Shown here in pieces: positions 9,082 through 18,835 of a stretch of DNA of 64,000 nt (its first letter is position 1; each line of letters begins with the position of its first letter). The stretch lies in the NCBI GenBank assembly GCA_037127315.1, contig JBBBDQ010000443.1:1739001-1803000 (forward strand), given 5' to 3'. Below the pieces are notes generated by a model, which saw only the letters and a list, made by a program, of their open reading frames with translations, was not told the DNA's origin and did not search any database. Made by a program: the position numbers and the translations under genes. The stretch is from Ascarosepion bandense (taxonomy: Eukaryota; Mollusca; Cephalopoda; Sepiida; Sepiidae).

Positions 9082-9700
9082 TTAGTTGGCAATAAATGAC
9101 CCGCCAAGGTTGATTTGCCATAAAAACAAAACAACCAACAACCATATTTTTGGTATCAAAGCGTTCTTGACAGGCAATTTTTTTGTCTGTTCAGTGTGGT
9201 GGGGTATGATGTCATACGGCTTGATTTGTGGAACTCTGGGTGTATCTTCACTCTGAGGTTGCTTCCTCTCAGACCTCAACGAGTCAATTGTTGAATGTGG
9301 ACTCGAGCTGTTTTGTAAGTGAGGGGTTGATGTATCTGTAGTTTCTAGACTAGCCAAGCTGTGGAACTTTTGTTTCACTGTTGTAAGAATATTCGCCTCA
9401 GTTAATACCTTACACTGGTATTCCTTGTTTGTGAGTCCAACAATGAGCTGACCAGCTACCATGTCTTCAGAATGATTTATAATATTTTGGCAACTTATGT
9501 TCAGACATTGGATGGTAAATTCACAAAACCTCGCCTGGGACTATAGCCTCACCAAAAAAGGTGTAAGATTTTCTTCTTCATGCTGCCTCATGTTGTGCAG
9601 TTCTTTATGTAGGCCTTTCACAGCAATGAGCTGTACATGCCGTAGGAGTTGTTGTTCTGTGGCTGTGCTAAGAGCTTCAGACCCTACTAGGTTGAATAAC
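9082..9700 (-). pseudogene. Gypsy gag fragment
   Basis: One minus-strand frame runs from about 9700 to 9082 with a single visible stop near 9545. It has STATEQQLLRHVQLIAVKGL, LHNMRQHEEENLTPFLVRL and CEFTIQC, then GQLIVGLTNKEYQ. The last of these (a GL-N-E-Q pattern) is typical of the gag capsid end of LTR elements. A CCHC nucleocapsid finger is not visible. It is in the right place and strand to be the gag of the gypsy relic to its left. Confidence 0.7.
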
Positions 9701-9704
9701 AATC

Positions 9705-9950
9705 TGTTTCTGTTGAACAAGCTGTCCTTAACACACTATGGATTTCAGCTAGGTCATCATCAGGTGTTCATAAATTGGCTGATGTGGATTATCTCATTGA
9801 TTATTGCAAAATATCTTGTGAAATCAGTTCTTTTATGTTGAAATTTTTGGTACTCTCACTACCAAGTCCAAGGATCAAACTCATGATACTAACAAATGTA
9901 TAGCCAACTACTATATCCACTACATCACTGTCCCAAAGAACTTTAGTGGT
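9705..9950 (-). mobile_element. SINE-D copy
   Basis: On the minus strand there is a tRNA-like head with A-box-like GTGATGTAGTGGATATAG and B-box-like GAGTTTGATCCTTGG (about 9945-9855). It is followed by a body with CACCTGATGATGACC and GAAATCC (about 9770-9740), the degraded equivalent of the hammerhead-like motif. Confidence 0.6.
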
Positions 9951-10140
9951 GTATTTTTGTAGCCTTTCATATTCAGTGTCAGATGGATTTTGATAACTGG
10001 ATTATGTTAGTGGGTTCCATATCAGCCAATCTATGAGCACCTGATGATGACCAGAGGGTACTTGGTCGAAACGTTGTGTCTATTAGATGAGAACAAAGTT
10101 CGAAATAATTCCAAGATTACTGAAAATTACTCATCTCAGA
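9950..10140 (+). mobile_element. SINE-D 3' half
   Basis: Plus-strand body and tail of SINE-D placed head-to-head with the minus copy. It ends GTCGAAACGTTGTGTC then GAACAAAGTTCGAAATAATT. It carries the best preserved SINE-D hammerhead-like core. Confidence 0.7.
10041..10080 (+). ncRNA. Hammerhead ribozyme-like motif (SINE-D type)
   Basis: CTGATGA (10041-10047), one extra T, stem GACCA/TGGTC (10049-10053 with 10063-10067), GAAA (10068-10071), C, loop GTTGT, and GTC (10078-10080). The A-U and C-G closing pairs give the minimal helix III of type I hammerheads, with cleavage predicted after 10080. Helix I is weak (ATCTAT upstream against ATTAGAT downstream), and the extra T before stem II is non-standard. 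Probably a decayed ribozyme. Confidence 0.5.
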
Positions 10141-10144
10141 ATAA

Positions 10145-10540
10145 TACAAAAAAAAAATTTTCTGTTGGCTAAATTGGAGCATTTTGGCTTTTGATCTTTC
10201 ACTCTTTATTCATTTTTAGCACTAAAATTTTGCTGTAATTTTTTAACCTTAGATTAAGAGCTCTTAAGAAGTGAAACTTTGTTTTCCAGCAATTTCCTTT
10301 TGTGAGATAATGGATTATCTTTGAATGAATATTTTAGTTGTCAACAATAATGGATAATTTTAGTTAAGAAGAATGGTTAATCTCAGTTGTTAATAAGAGC
10401 AGATAATCTTAGTTGCTAACATTAATTTCTATAGAATTAATGGTTAAATTTTTAATTCAATATTATTTTTAGTAAATACCCATCTTTAAAATAAAAATCA
10501 GGGCATTTATTTTAAACACAGAGTCCAGTAAAAATAAGTT
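10145..10540. other. No gene recognised
   Basis: AT-rich, with loosely repeated GATAAT/TTTTAGTTG words around 10300-10420. No coding or RNA feature is supported. Confidence 0.4.
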
Positions 10541-10547
10541 TGAAGTA

Positions 10548-10553
10548 ATACAC

Positions 10554-10612
<59 letters not shown>
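10548..10612. repeat. (CA)n(TA)n microsatellite
   Basis: CA then TA dinucleotide run at the 5' edge of a SINE-C copy. Confidence 0.95.
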
Positions 10613-10613
<1 letters not shown>

Positions 10614-10910
10614 TCTCACATCCTGATTGAGCACTATGGAAAGAACGGTAGACTTTAAAAAAACAGTAGCTACTCATGCATTTACGCATCGTTCATTCAG
10701 TAATGAATTTGAACACTCTCGGTTACTGGCGTTGTATATAACACGCTAAAGTCTGCCTTCCTCTACCGAATGCCCATAGCTCAGAGGTAGAATCGCTGAT
10801 TAATGTCTACTCAGTCAGGTTTCAGCCCTGGCTTGAGGCAATCGAATGTCTAACCATCCTGATGAGCTGTGATACAGCAAAACAGACCTGTCTGCAGATG
10901 GCTATATATA
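10613..10910 (+). mobile_element. SINE-C, full copy
   Basis: About 300-bp element bounded by TA runs. A leader (CTCTCACATCCTGATTGAGC...) is followed by a tRNA-like segment with a near-consensus A box TAGCTCAGAGGTAGAATCG (10778-10796). A T-arm/B box CAGGTTTCAGCCCTGG folds perfectly (10816-10831). Then comes a hammerhead-like 3' end (10859-10892). The same leader, tRNA and hammerhead order is present on the minus strand at 57.06-56.78 kb. Confidence 0.85.
10859..10892 (+). ncRNA. Hammerhead-like motif in SINE-C, core mutated
   Basis: CTGATGA, a perfect 5-bp stem GCTGT/ACAGC with GAT loop, then AAAA where GAAA is required, then helix III ACAGA/CCTGT with one mismatch, and GTC. The G-to-A change at the first base of GAAA should abolish cleavage. 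Confidence 0.7.
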
Positions 10911-10923
10911 TATATATATATAT

Positions 10924-11086
10924 GGTTAAATAAAAAGAAGACAAGAGGAAAACTGTATTTAAATCACCTACACGTTTCATACTGTGATGGACTTTATCAT
11001 TTTTTTGCCTTGATAAAGTCCATCACAGTATGAAACGCGTAGGCAATTTAAATACAGTTTTCCTCTTGTCTTCTTTTTATTTAACC
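10924..11086. repeat. Foldback element next to (TA)n
   Basis: Inverted 76-bp arms (10924-10999 and 11011-11086) with about three mismatches and an 11-bp spacer. Each arm contains TGATAAAGTCCATCACAGTA followed by TGAAACG, a degraded relative of the hammerhead-like module. Confidence 0.9.
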
Positions 11087-11121
11087 ATCCTGTCCTTCAT
11101 CTCAAATCATAACTGTGTATA

Positions 11122-11129
<8 letters not shown>

Positions 11130-11187
<58 letters not shown>
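11130..11187. repeat. (CA)n microsatellite
   Basis: Long uninterrupted CA run between two foldback elements. Confidence 0.97.
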
Positions 11188-11193
<6 letters not shown>

Positions 11194-11195
11194 AA

Positions 11196-11357
11196 TTCAG
11201 AAATTATAACATTGATATGTTATAATATCACTACAAAAGTAGCTATTTTGTTTTGACACTATCTGCGTCCTGTCACTTGATAAAACACAAGTAGTGTCGA
11301 AACAAAAAAGCTATTTTTGTAGTGATATTATAAAATATTCATGTTATAATTTCTGAA
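11196..11357. repeat. Foldback element
   Basis: Imperfect inverted arms of about 65 bp (11196-11260 and 11293-11357). TTCAGAAATTATAAC at the left end is answered by GTTATAATTTCTGAA at the right. The middle has TTGATAAAACAC and GTGTCGAAAC. Confidence 0.88.
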
Positions 11358-11359
11358 TA

Positions 11360-12420
11360 AATATTATTTGCTCTACCTTGTATTGAGCACTTATTTAAGA
11401 ATAGTGTTTCTTTGGATACAGAATATTATTCCATCCATACCTACCATATATATATATATATATATATTCTTTTTGCTCGATTACTTTTTGTTTTTCTTCA
11501 CTTTAAAGACTTGATTTTTGTATGTATGTATGTTACTATAACAAAGCAAGAGTAGCACTATGCAGTGCTGTTTTTATTAGCACAATATTTTTAAGATATT
11601 CTAACACATACAATCATGGAAATTATTATAACATGGACAATAAAGCCATTTCTTGTCTGTTGAAGTAAATGGTTTCTAAATAAATTTTTAATTAATAAAT
11701 TGACAACATAAAAAATTTGTTTGAAGGAGATAAAACTACATGTATTAACTACTCCTTTCTGAATCGTTTTTCCTTAATATAGAAAAAAGAGGAGTAAGTG
11801 GGGAATTATTTCTTGATCTATTTGCATTCACTTTGTCAAAGATTATGGCAAATCAGTCACAGTACTTTAATAATAATTAGGCCTGATAATGATTAACATT
11901 TAGGAATAATTAAAATAACAATTCTATGAATAGGAAATTACAGAACACTGAGCAGTGGCAGCCACCATTTTGTTTGCATTGAAACAGATCTTGTTCTAAT
12001 GCCTCATTTGTTTCTACGTAATTAATTGCGTTCTGCAGCGTGTTTTCAGCAGTTTCATTGATATCTGTGGGGACAAATAACGTCTCTTATATATTTTGTT
12101 TGCCAAGAGGGTGATGTATCGTTAGCTTGACTTAATTTTTCAAATCGTTTTGATAATTTTCAAATCAGTAGATAAAGTTATAATGTTAGCATTAAAATCG
12201 ATCTTTTCTTATTATTGCTAATATGTAAATTGCTTGGAAATAATTCTGAGCTCTCTGCTGTTATCTTGTGTCAGGAATAGGAATGAGATACAAAGTCACA
12301 AAGACGAATGAGAACAAAATTAACTTGGAAATTCAGCCCTGGTTTGTGTTTATATCCTCAATCTACTCCCACATCAGTAAGAAATCTGGTGAGGTGGACA
12401 AACATAACCTCACTGCTGAT
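11360..12420. other. No gene recognised
   Basis: AT-rich, with a short (TA)n run near 11450. I see no supported gene. The stretch near 12260-12420 may be a more diverged part of the LINE that is recognisable from 12420 on. Confidence 0.4.
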
Positions 12421-12792
12421 CTTGAGAAGGATCGACACTCTTTTCTCGTGCTTCCAGCCTGTGGAACTCCCTTCAGTATACTTGCTTTCCTGACAGCTAC
12501 AACCTCCAGAAATTGAAATGCAATGTCAATACCCATCTCTTATCCGCTTGACTCCAGTTCTTTCTACATCACCCTGTATATCTTGTTCTTTTTTTTTTCT
12601 CTCTACCTTCGTAACTGTCTTCACACCTGTTTTTCCATCCTTCTCTTGTCCTTTCTCTGACACCCTTTGTAATTGGTCTGTCTTTCTCTTCACTTTCCTC
12701 TTGTCTAAACTTTTGCTCTTATGTAGCCACCTTGCGCATCAGTGGCTGTACTGCCTTACTTGGGGTGAAATGATTAAAAATAAAAAATAATC
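12420..12792 (+). pseudogene. LINE carboxy end and 3' tail
   Basis: Frames give a carboxy end like that of jockey/CR1-type LINE proteins (CLWNSL-like, then LQPPEIEMQCQ-like, corresponding to F-S-YNLQ-FK-NVN in the copy at 20 kb). The 3' tail is CACCTTGCGCATCAGTGGC, TGCCTTACTTGGGGTGAAAT, then an A-rich end. The tail is shared with the copies at 15.1, 40.7 and 62.9 kb. 5'-truncated. Confidence 0.72.
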
Positions 12793-13029
12793 TCATCATC
12801 CACAAATAAATGACTGTGGTCTCATTTATTCATGGTTAATACAACAGGGAAAACTTTTATGTTCAAACCTTTTATTAAATTAATTTCTGTTTGAATTTCT
12901 GTGATAAAGAAGATTCATCCACCAAAAAACTGTTTCTGCTTTTAATCTCGCTTGATGTCTATCAACCCTTCTCACCAGAAAATCTTGGTGGAGGAACTGG
13001 TATAATTACTGATGAACTCATCATGTGGT

Positions 13030-14112
13030 AGCTAGTACTGGGTTAGATGGTATCAGTAGTACTTGTAGAGAAACTAGTTAGAACCTAAGTACTTGTAGAG
13101 ACTCTAGTCATAGCCTAAGAGACCAGTCATAACTTAAGTAGAGAGACCAGTCATAGCTTAAGGGAGCAGTCAAATAGAGACACCTGAGTATTGTAGAAAG
13201 TTCAGTCATAACCTAAAAGAGCAGTCATAATCTATGTAGTTGTAGAGAGACCAGTAATAACTTAATACTTGTAGATACTAGTCATAACATAAGCACTTAT
13301 AGAGAGACCAGTTTTAATGTAAGAGACTTGTCATAACCTAAGTACTTGTAGAGAGACCAGTAATAACCTAAGTACTTATAGAGAGGCAAATCGTAGCCTC
13401 ATAGACCAGTCATAACTTAAGTACTTGTAGAGATACCAGTCATAATGTAAGAGACCAGTTATAACCTAAGTACTTACAGAGAGACCAGTCATAGCCTCAT
13501 AGACCAGTCATAAGTACTTGTAAAGAGATCAGTCATAATGTAAGAGACTAGTCAAAACCTAAGTACATGTAGAGAGACCAGTCATAACTTAAGTACATGT
13601 AGAGAGACCAGTCATAACTTAAGTACTTGTAGAGAGATCAGTCATAACGTAAGAGACCACTCATAACCTAAGTATTTGAAGAGAGACCAGTCATAACTTA
13701 AGTACTCATAGAGAGACCAGTCATAACATAAGAGACCAGTCATAACCTAAGTACTTGAAGAGAGATCACTCATAACGTAAGAGACCAGTCATAACCTAAG
13801 TACTTGTTGAGAGACCAGTCATAACATAAGAGACCAGTCATAACCTAAGAACTTGAAGAGAGAGCAATCATAACATAAGAGACCAGTCATAACCTAAGAA
13901 CTTGAAGAGAGACCAGTCATAACATAAGAGACCAGTCATAACCTAAGTACTTGTTGAGAGACCAGTCATAACATAAGAGACCAGTCATAACCTAAGAACT
14001 TGAAGAGAGACCAGTCATAACATAAGAGACCAGTCATAACCTAAGAACTTGAAGAGAGACCAGTCATAACAAGAGACCAGTCATAACCTAAGTACTTGTT
14101 GAGAGAGCAGTC
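13030..14112. repeat. 1.1-kb minisatellite, AGAGACCAGTCATAAC family
   Basis: Two alternating sub-units, about 30 bp (AGAGACCAGTCATAACCTAA + GTACTTGTAG) and about 20 bp (AGAGACCAGTCATAACATA), make a dimer near 50 bp. Units are ragged on the left (13.03-13.5 kb) and almost identical on the right (13.8-14.1 kb). No coding meaning is seen. Confidence 0.93.
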
Positions 14113-14114
14113 AT

Positions 14115-14575
14115 GAGCAGAAGAGCTCAAAGTAATTCTTATTTGAAGTTTTGTACATTAACTCCTGAAATATTTTTACCAAATTCATTTTAATTTTTTT
14201 GCAGTTTGTTTGGTAATTCAAATACATTTCTTGTGTTTTTAATACGGCATATCCAAAGTATTATGATATGTCTTAATTTATTATTGCTTTCTCTATAAGA
14301 GTCCCTAAAGAAGGACTGAAGTGATTAAAATTTCATTGAAAAATCTTTTCATTTATACTTGATTGAATCTTTATTAAAAACTTTGCTGACATGCTTATTT
14401 TGATTGTTATCCTCTTGGCTGTTTGTATAGCAAATCATATAATAATGATAAATTGAGTGATTATATTGAATCAATTGCTAGGTTTGTTGCTAGGAAAATT
14501 GGGTTCATTGTGTCCTACCAGACAATTTTTCTTGTTAAAATGTATCTTGCACATTTATAAATCTATTTGTCTCTG
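14115..14575. other. No gene recognised
   Basis: AT-rich with no supported feature. Confidence 0.4.
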
Positions 14576-15115
14576 CATTGAATACAGCTACCCAATCTTG
14601 TCTGGTGTTCCTGCTATGCATCCTGAGATTCTTGAGAGAATTCAAAGAAGGATCTGCAATATAATTGGTCTTGACTTGGCATCTTGACCTTAATCACATT
14701 TTCACCAACCTGATGTGGCTTCCTTTTCCTATTTCTACAAATATTTTCATGGCAATTGTTTTGATGGGGTTTCCTCTTTGGTACCTCAACTGCATGAATT
14801 TAAGCGTACTACTAAATTGGCAATTAGGTCTCACTCTTTTACTGTTGAACTAACTAGGTTCAACCATCTTTTCTATTCTAACAGTTTCTTTTCTTGCATT
14901 TCACACCTGTTGAATACCTTTCCAGTTTCTTGCTTCCCTGCCATTTATGTTCTTCAAAGATTTAAATGCAACCCCACTTGCCATCTTCTTTCTTCCTGAA
15001 ACCTGTTCTTTTAATGTCCTTTTGTCTTGCTAAAGTTTTCTTATTCTCTTTCACTCCCAGTAACCCCTTGCATGCTAGTGGCATTAACATCTTGCTTGGG
15101 GTGAAATAATTAAAA
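14575..15115 (+). pseudogene. LINE carboxy end and 3' tail
   Basis: Translation gives PAMHPEILERIQRRICNIIG, then in another frame FKRTTKLAIRSHSFTVEL and SFFSCISHLLNTFPVSCFP, ending LQRFKCNPTCHLLSS. This is the conserved carboxy end of a non-LTR reverse-transcriptase protein. The 3' tail (ACCCCTTGCATGCTAGTGGC, CTTGGGGTGAAATAATT, A-run) ends the element. At least one frameshift and a stop; 5'-truncated. Confidence 0.82.
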
Positions 15116-15119
15116 AAAA

Positions 15120-15450
15120 AAGAATTGCTAATCTAAAAAATCCCAACAAAAATTATTGATTGAATCTTATTATTAATTTAATTATCAATTTAATTAAGCA
15201 AAATGTAGGTGTTTGGAATTAAAAGTGTTTATATCAATTTTACAAGTATAGAAAGGGTTAACTTTATTTCCCCTATTATGAGCATTATTATATCTGTCGT
15301 AAAATAACACTGTATTTCACAAATTGAATGGAATGGCTGAAAGAAAAAGGAATGACAAATATGCTTTGTTCTCAGAGAGTCTTTTATAACACTAAGACAT
15401 ACATTAAACTACATATATATAAGTGTCCCATGCAGAGAAAAATATATACA
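15120..15450. other. No gene recognised
   Basis: AT-rich spacer between a LINE tail and a Tc1-like end. Confidence 0.4.
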
Positions 15451-15640
15451 TTACTGTGCAAAAGTATTAGGACAAGAACTATTTTATCTTTTATGAGGCA
15501 TATTGACAGAAAATAAACAATTTAATTAAAGTAATTTTGATTTACTCAACAAATGCTTTAACAAGAAATAAATAGTTGTTACAAAATAAATTTAATATTT
15601 AGTATAATAGCCTTTTGCTTTGAAATAATAAAATAAATGC
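15451..15640 (-). mobile_element. Solo end of a Tc1-like element
   Basis: Starts ACTGTGCAAAAGTATTAGGA and is a close direct copy of the left end of the element at 15680 (231 bp away). It stops at a CCTTTTGCTTTGAAAT break without an opposite end. Confidence 0.75.
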
Positions 15641-15679
15641 GACAATTTACCAATTGCACATAGTGTGTGTGTATATATA

Positions 15680-16315
15680 TAGTACTGTGCAAAAGTATTA
15701 GGACAAGAACTATTTTATCTTTTATGAAACATACTGACAGAATATAAACAATTGAATTAAAGTAATTATATTTGATTTACTCAACTAATGCCTTAACAAG
15801 AAAAAATACTTGTTACAAAATAAATTTAATATTAGTATAACAGCCTTTGCTTTGATCACAGCCTTCATTCTGTTAGGCATTGACATTGCAAGCTTCTTCA
15901 ATGTATCTAATGGTATCTCCTGCCAAGCAGCTTGTATTTGTTCCCAAAGTGTGTCATGCGAAGTAACATTAGATTTATCAATTTTTTTTATCCAAAATAT
16001 CCCATAGATGTTCAATAGAGTAGTTTCAAAATAACTTGTTTAATAGAAAACAGGAAAAATTAAATATAACTTCTTTTTAATACATCTCTTTTACACCTAC
16101 TTTTAAATAGTCAATATTTATTAGCAATTTACTTGGCTTTTCAACCTGTATTTGAATTTCAGTGAGGTTTTTAGGAAAATCGCCCCTGTCCTAATATTTT
16201 TGTACACTACCGGTAATGTGCAAAAGTATGAGGACTGAGGTGATTTTAAACTTTATTTTGTTGCCTCATAAAAGATAAAATAGTTCTTGTCCTAATACTT
16301 TTGCACAGTACTGTA
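15680..16315 (-). mobile_element. Tc1-like DNA transposon, internally deleted
   Basis: Terminal inverted repeats of about 45 bp, TAGTACTGTGCAAAAGTATT at the left and its complement at 16272-16315. They are flanked by TA-rich DNA as expected for TA-targeting Tc1/mariner elements. Only the end of a transposase gene remains. A second, inner inverted pair (CCTAATATTTTTGTACACTA beside GTGCAAAAGTATGAGGAC near 16190-16235) suggests a rearranged or nested end. Confidence 0.85.
15830..15990 (-). pseudogene. Tc1-like transposase carboxy end
   Basis: Minus-strand frame with LWEQIQAAWQEIPLDTLKKL and SMPNRMKAVIKAKA. This is the usual end of Tc1 transposases (W-I-L-L-SMP-R-VI). The catalytic DDE region is absent. 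Confidence 0.82.
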
Positions 16316-16569
16316 TATCTACACAGCAAAGCAGAGTGTAAGGAGAACAAAAATATAGGGTCTTACATATGATATGAAAATTCTTCTGTGTTTCTGGAGA
16401 ATCCATGTTTATGACTCCAGATTCAAATGGGCTGAATTCATGTATTATATCCCAAGCAATAACATATTCTGTGCAGCGAAAACAGCAAGTCTGATCCACG
16501 TGACTATCTTAACCAAAGAGAGATAGTTACCTTTTATATCCTTACAAGATTTTTGGTGGAGATATTAAA

Positions 16570-16700
16570 AGTACGGAGTTGAAGAAGATTTCAGAAGGAA
16601 CCAGAAACATAATCCTAAGCAGGAAAGAAGTGATAAACTTCTACTCCTGTTCAAAAGACCAGGGAAAAATATAAACCAGATGAAAAGTTAACCCAATTTT
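16570..16700 (-). mobile_element. SINE-B, highly diverged
   Basis: Shares the order CAGAAGGAACCAGAAACATA, TAATCCTAAGCAGGAAAGAA and CCTGTTCAAAAGACCAGGG with SINE-B bodies, with many changes. No tail is visible. Confidence 0.55.
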
Positions 16701-16719
16701 ACAAGAGATTAATTTACTT

Positions 16720-17420
16720 TTAGTTAGAATCCCCATTGGTAACTTTATTACACCTTCATCTTTATACTTTATTCTGCTACTTACTAATCTGGATTGAAAG
16801 CCAGAGAGGTCTTTATTCATGTATAGTGCTTCTGTCTCAATTAAGCCACAACTGATGTTCTCTAGCTTAAAGGATCACCTTTGTCATAGGTACATGACGG
16901 TTAATTCCATTGGGGAGAATGGTATTATTCAAGACTCTATCCTTAGACCTACATCTACTGGAATCAATACACACGCACATATAATGTATACGTACCTACA
17001 TACAGAAATGGAATGTTTCTATCCTCCTAAATACGTGGACACTATTGGAGTGTAAGTAGTAGTAGAGTGATCATACTGATCCATTCTCTCTTTTGTTCAA
17101 CTCTCCGTTTTCAAGCAGAGAGGAGCACAAATGAGGCTCTGCTGAAGGGTAGAGTCGTGTTTGGGGTGAATAAACAAGAGCCCAATCTAGCCTTAAGCTG
17201 TATGTACAGAATATTTTTGGCTGAGCTTAAGGGCTCAGAATCCCTATATTAATTGATCTTGTGTTGCATCTGCCTTGGTGGGGAGGTGGTAAATACCTAG
17301 TAGCGGAGTGATTATACTGACTACCAGTTTACTAGCAGTGTATCTACTTCATGCAGTCTATGAGTCTTATACTTGTTGATATGCTACTATTCCCAACCTC
17401 CATTTTGATGGTTACTCACA
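16720..17420. other. Unassigned, with a short internal duplication
   Basis: GTAGTAGAGTGATCATACTG (about 17058) and TAGTAGCGGAGTGATTATAC (about 17300) are related blocks. No gene could be supported. The element type is unknown. Confidence 0.35.
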
Positions 17421-17431
17421 CAGTAACTTTT

Positions 17432-17437
<6 letters not shown>

Positions 17438-17513
<76 letters not shown>
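17438..17513. repeat. (TC)n(TA)n microsatellite
   Basis: CT run passing into a TA run, immediately before a SINE-C fragment. Confidence 0.96.
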
Positions 17514-17514
<1 letters not shown>

Positions 17515-17632
17515 CCTTAAAAAGTTCAATCCAGGGTTAGGAAGCGACTGGAGTCTAAGCCGTACTGATGAGCTGTAATACAGCGAAACAGATCTGTCTG
17601 CAGATGACTATATATATATATATATATATATA
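17514..17632 (+). mobile_element. SINE-C 3' part with (TA)n
   Basis: 5'-truncated SINE-C: a remnant of the T arm (CAATCCAGGGTTAGG), then the hammerhead motif, then ATGACTATATA running into (TA)n. It lacks the leader and the A box. Confidence 0.8.
17553..17608 (+). ncRNA. Hammerhead ribozyme, intact core (SINE-C type)
   Basis: CTGATGA (17565-17571), helix II GCTGT-AAT-ACAGC (17572-17584), GAAA (17585-17588). Helix III ACAGA/TCTGT (17588-17592 with 17593-17597) ends in cleavage triplet GTC (17596-17598). Every invariant core base of a hammerhead is present. Helix I is partial: next to the core A-U, G-U and C-G pairs form, and farther out GTC (17553-17555) can meet GAC (17606-17608). Type I topology. 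Catalysis depends on how well helix I forms. Confidence 0.72.
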
Positions 17633-17639
17633 ATTAGTT

Positions 17640-17842
17640 AGTTTTTGGTCATAATTAGACCAGTACACAGTAGTATTAAAAAGTGTTGAATACTATTGTA
17701 GAACTTTTGAAGATTTTTCATTAGAAAATGAGTTATTTCAGTGACCTAGGTTTTTGCCTTTTGGCGTTATTGTAAATTACCTGAAGACAGCAAAAAGTAG
17801 AAACTTAGGTCATGAAATAACTCCTTTCCAAATGAAAATACA

Positions 17843-17850
<8 letters not shown>
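17640..17850. repeat. Imperfect foldback element
   Basis: Arms TTAGAAAATGAGTTATTTCA (from about 17720) and its degraded complement near 17810-17840. CTGAAGA (17781-17787), 12 nt, GAAA (17800-17803), C, TTAG and GTC (17809-17811) resemble a minimal hammerhead with a poor stem II. Confidence 0.6.
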
Positions 17851-17883
<33 letters not shown>

Positions 17884-17899
17884 GTATATTTGGGCAGCA

Positions 17900-18290
17900 A
17901 TCTTTCTTTTAAATATGTTTCATTAAAAAAATTTTAATTAATTTTTTTTCTCTTTCAGTATTCTTACATGTTTCCTATTTGCTGGAGAAAAGGAATGTAA
18001 AAATGTTCCATAATTAATGACTTTCCAAGCACTTTCAGCCACTACACTGGGTATTTTCACGGATATTATTTTTTCAATATTGTTATTTTGGTCCTGGGTA
18101 TGACCGTAAACTGCATCCTGCAGCAAGGCCTCTGATTGGGAGGTTGTGAAGAGCGTGGAACTACCTCTTAATTGCTGTTATTCCCAGATCCGCCCTGACC
18201 CAGGGTGGTAGCACCTGTTAGGGTCCCAGCTATGGGTAAATAGTTAACCCCCAAACCGGGGTCAAAATGCCACGAAAAATATTACCAACA
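17900..18290 (+). repeat. Dispersed repeat shared with 50.6 kb
   Basis: From about 18110 it matches 50610-50765: CAGCAAGRCTTCTGATTRGG, TAGGGTCCCAGCTATGGG and CCCCCAAACCGGGGTCAAAA blocks in the same order. The CCCCAAACCGGGGT end can pair with itself. Element class unknown; 17900-18110 is unassigned. Confidence 0.6.
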
Positions 18291-18385
18291 AAACTTTTTT
18301 GAATGAAAAATGTTACCAACAAAACTTTTTTGAATGAAAAATGTTACCAACAAAACTTTTTTGAATGAAAAATGTTCCCAACAAT
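18281..18385. repeat. 31-bp tandem repeat
   Basis: About 3.5 copies of GTTACCAACAAAACTTTTTT plus GAATGAAAAAT, period 31 bp, directly after the dispersed repeat. Confidence 0.93.
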
Positions 18386-18474
18386 TGTGATTTAAAATAA
18401 AAATACGTTTCTGGCCTTAAATGACCCTTTAGATGTTGATAGGCTGTTAAATAGGAACATACAAACAATATTGT

Positions 18475-18478
<4 letters not shown>

Positions 18479-18523
<45 letters not shown>

Positions 18524-18524
18524 T
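18479..18524. repeat. (TA)n(CA)n microsatellite
   Basis: Dinucleotide run; a further TA run lies at about 18757-18796. Confidence 0.95.
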
Positions 18525-18754
18525 ATTAATGCATGTTTCATTAGATAATATAGACAAGTTTTGTCTATTTTATGTAAATTTTTTTCATATTCTCTGATAA
18601 GCTTAATAACATTATCATTAAATGAAGAAAGAAAATTACAATATTGATACATAATTTTTTAATAATCCAATCTACGCTTTCGGCTTATATAAGCAATTTT
18701 CAAAGATGTCAAATTACATTATATATTATAACTATGGACAAACAATAATATATA

Positions 18755-18798
<44 letters not shown>

Positions 18799-18835
18799 AG
18801 TTTATTTTATATCTGTAGCTTTTAGTTTATTCTAG

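Larger units (their letters stand above)
1940..9700 (-). mobile_element. Nested Ty3/gypsy-type LTR retrotransposon relic
   Basis: Read on the minus strand, pieces appear in Ty3/gypsy order: gag (9082-9700), a protease/RT linker region (7740-8505), reverse transcriptase (7091-7718), RNase H (6310-6590 and 5089-5390), integrase (4398-4740) and an integrase carboxy tail (1940-2450). Gaps are filled by later insertions: a 5S/tRNA composite SINE, a SINE-A with a perfect 12-bp duplication, a hairpin, a trimeric SINE-B and an R2-like LINE end. Stops and frame changes occur throughout, so it is dead. I could not identify either LTR, a primer-binding site or a polypurine tract. Confidence 0.8.

Noticed and set aside
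10772..10840. True tRNA gene with A and B boxes
   Set aside because: The D and T arms look tRNA-like but the acceptor and anticodon stems do not close, and the same segment recurs inside SINE-C.
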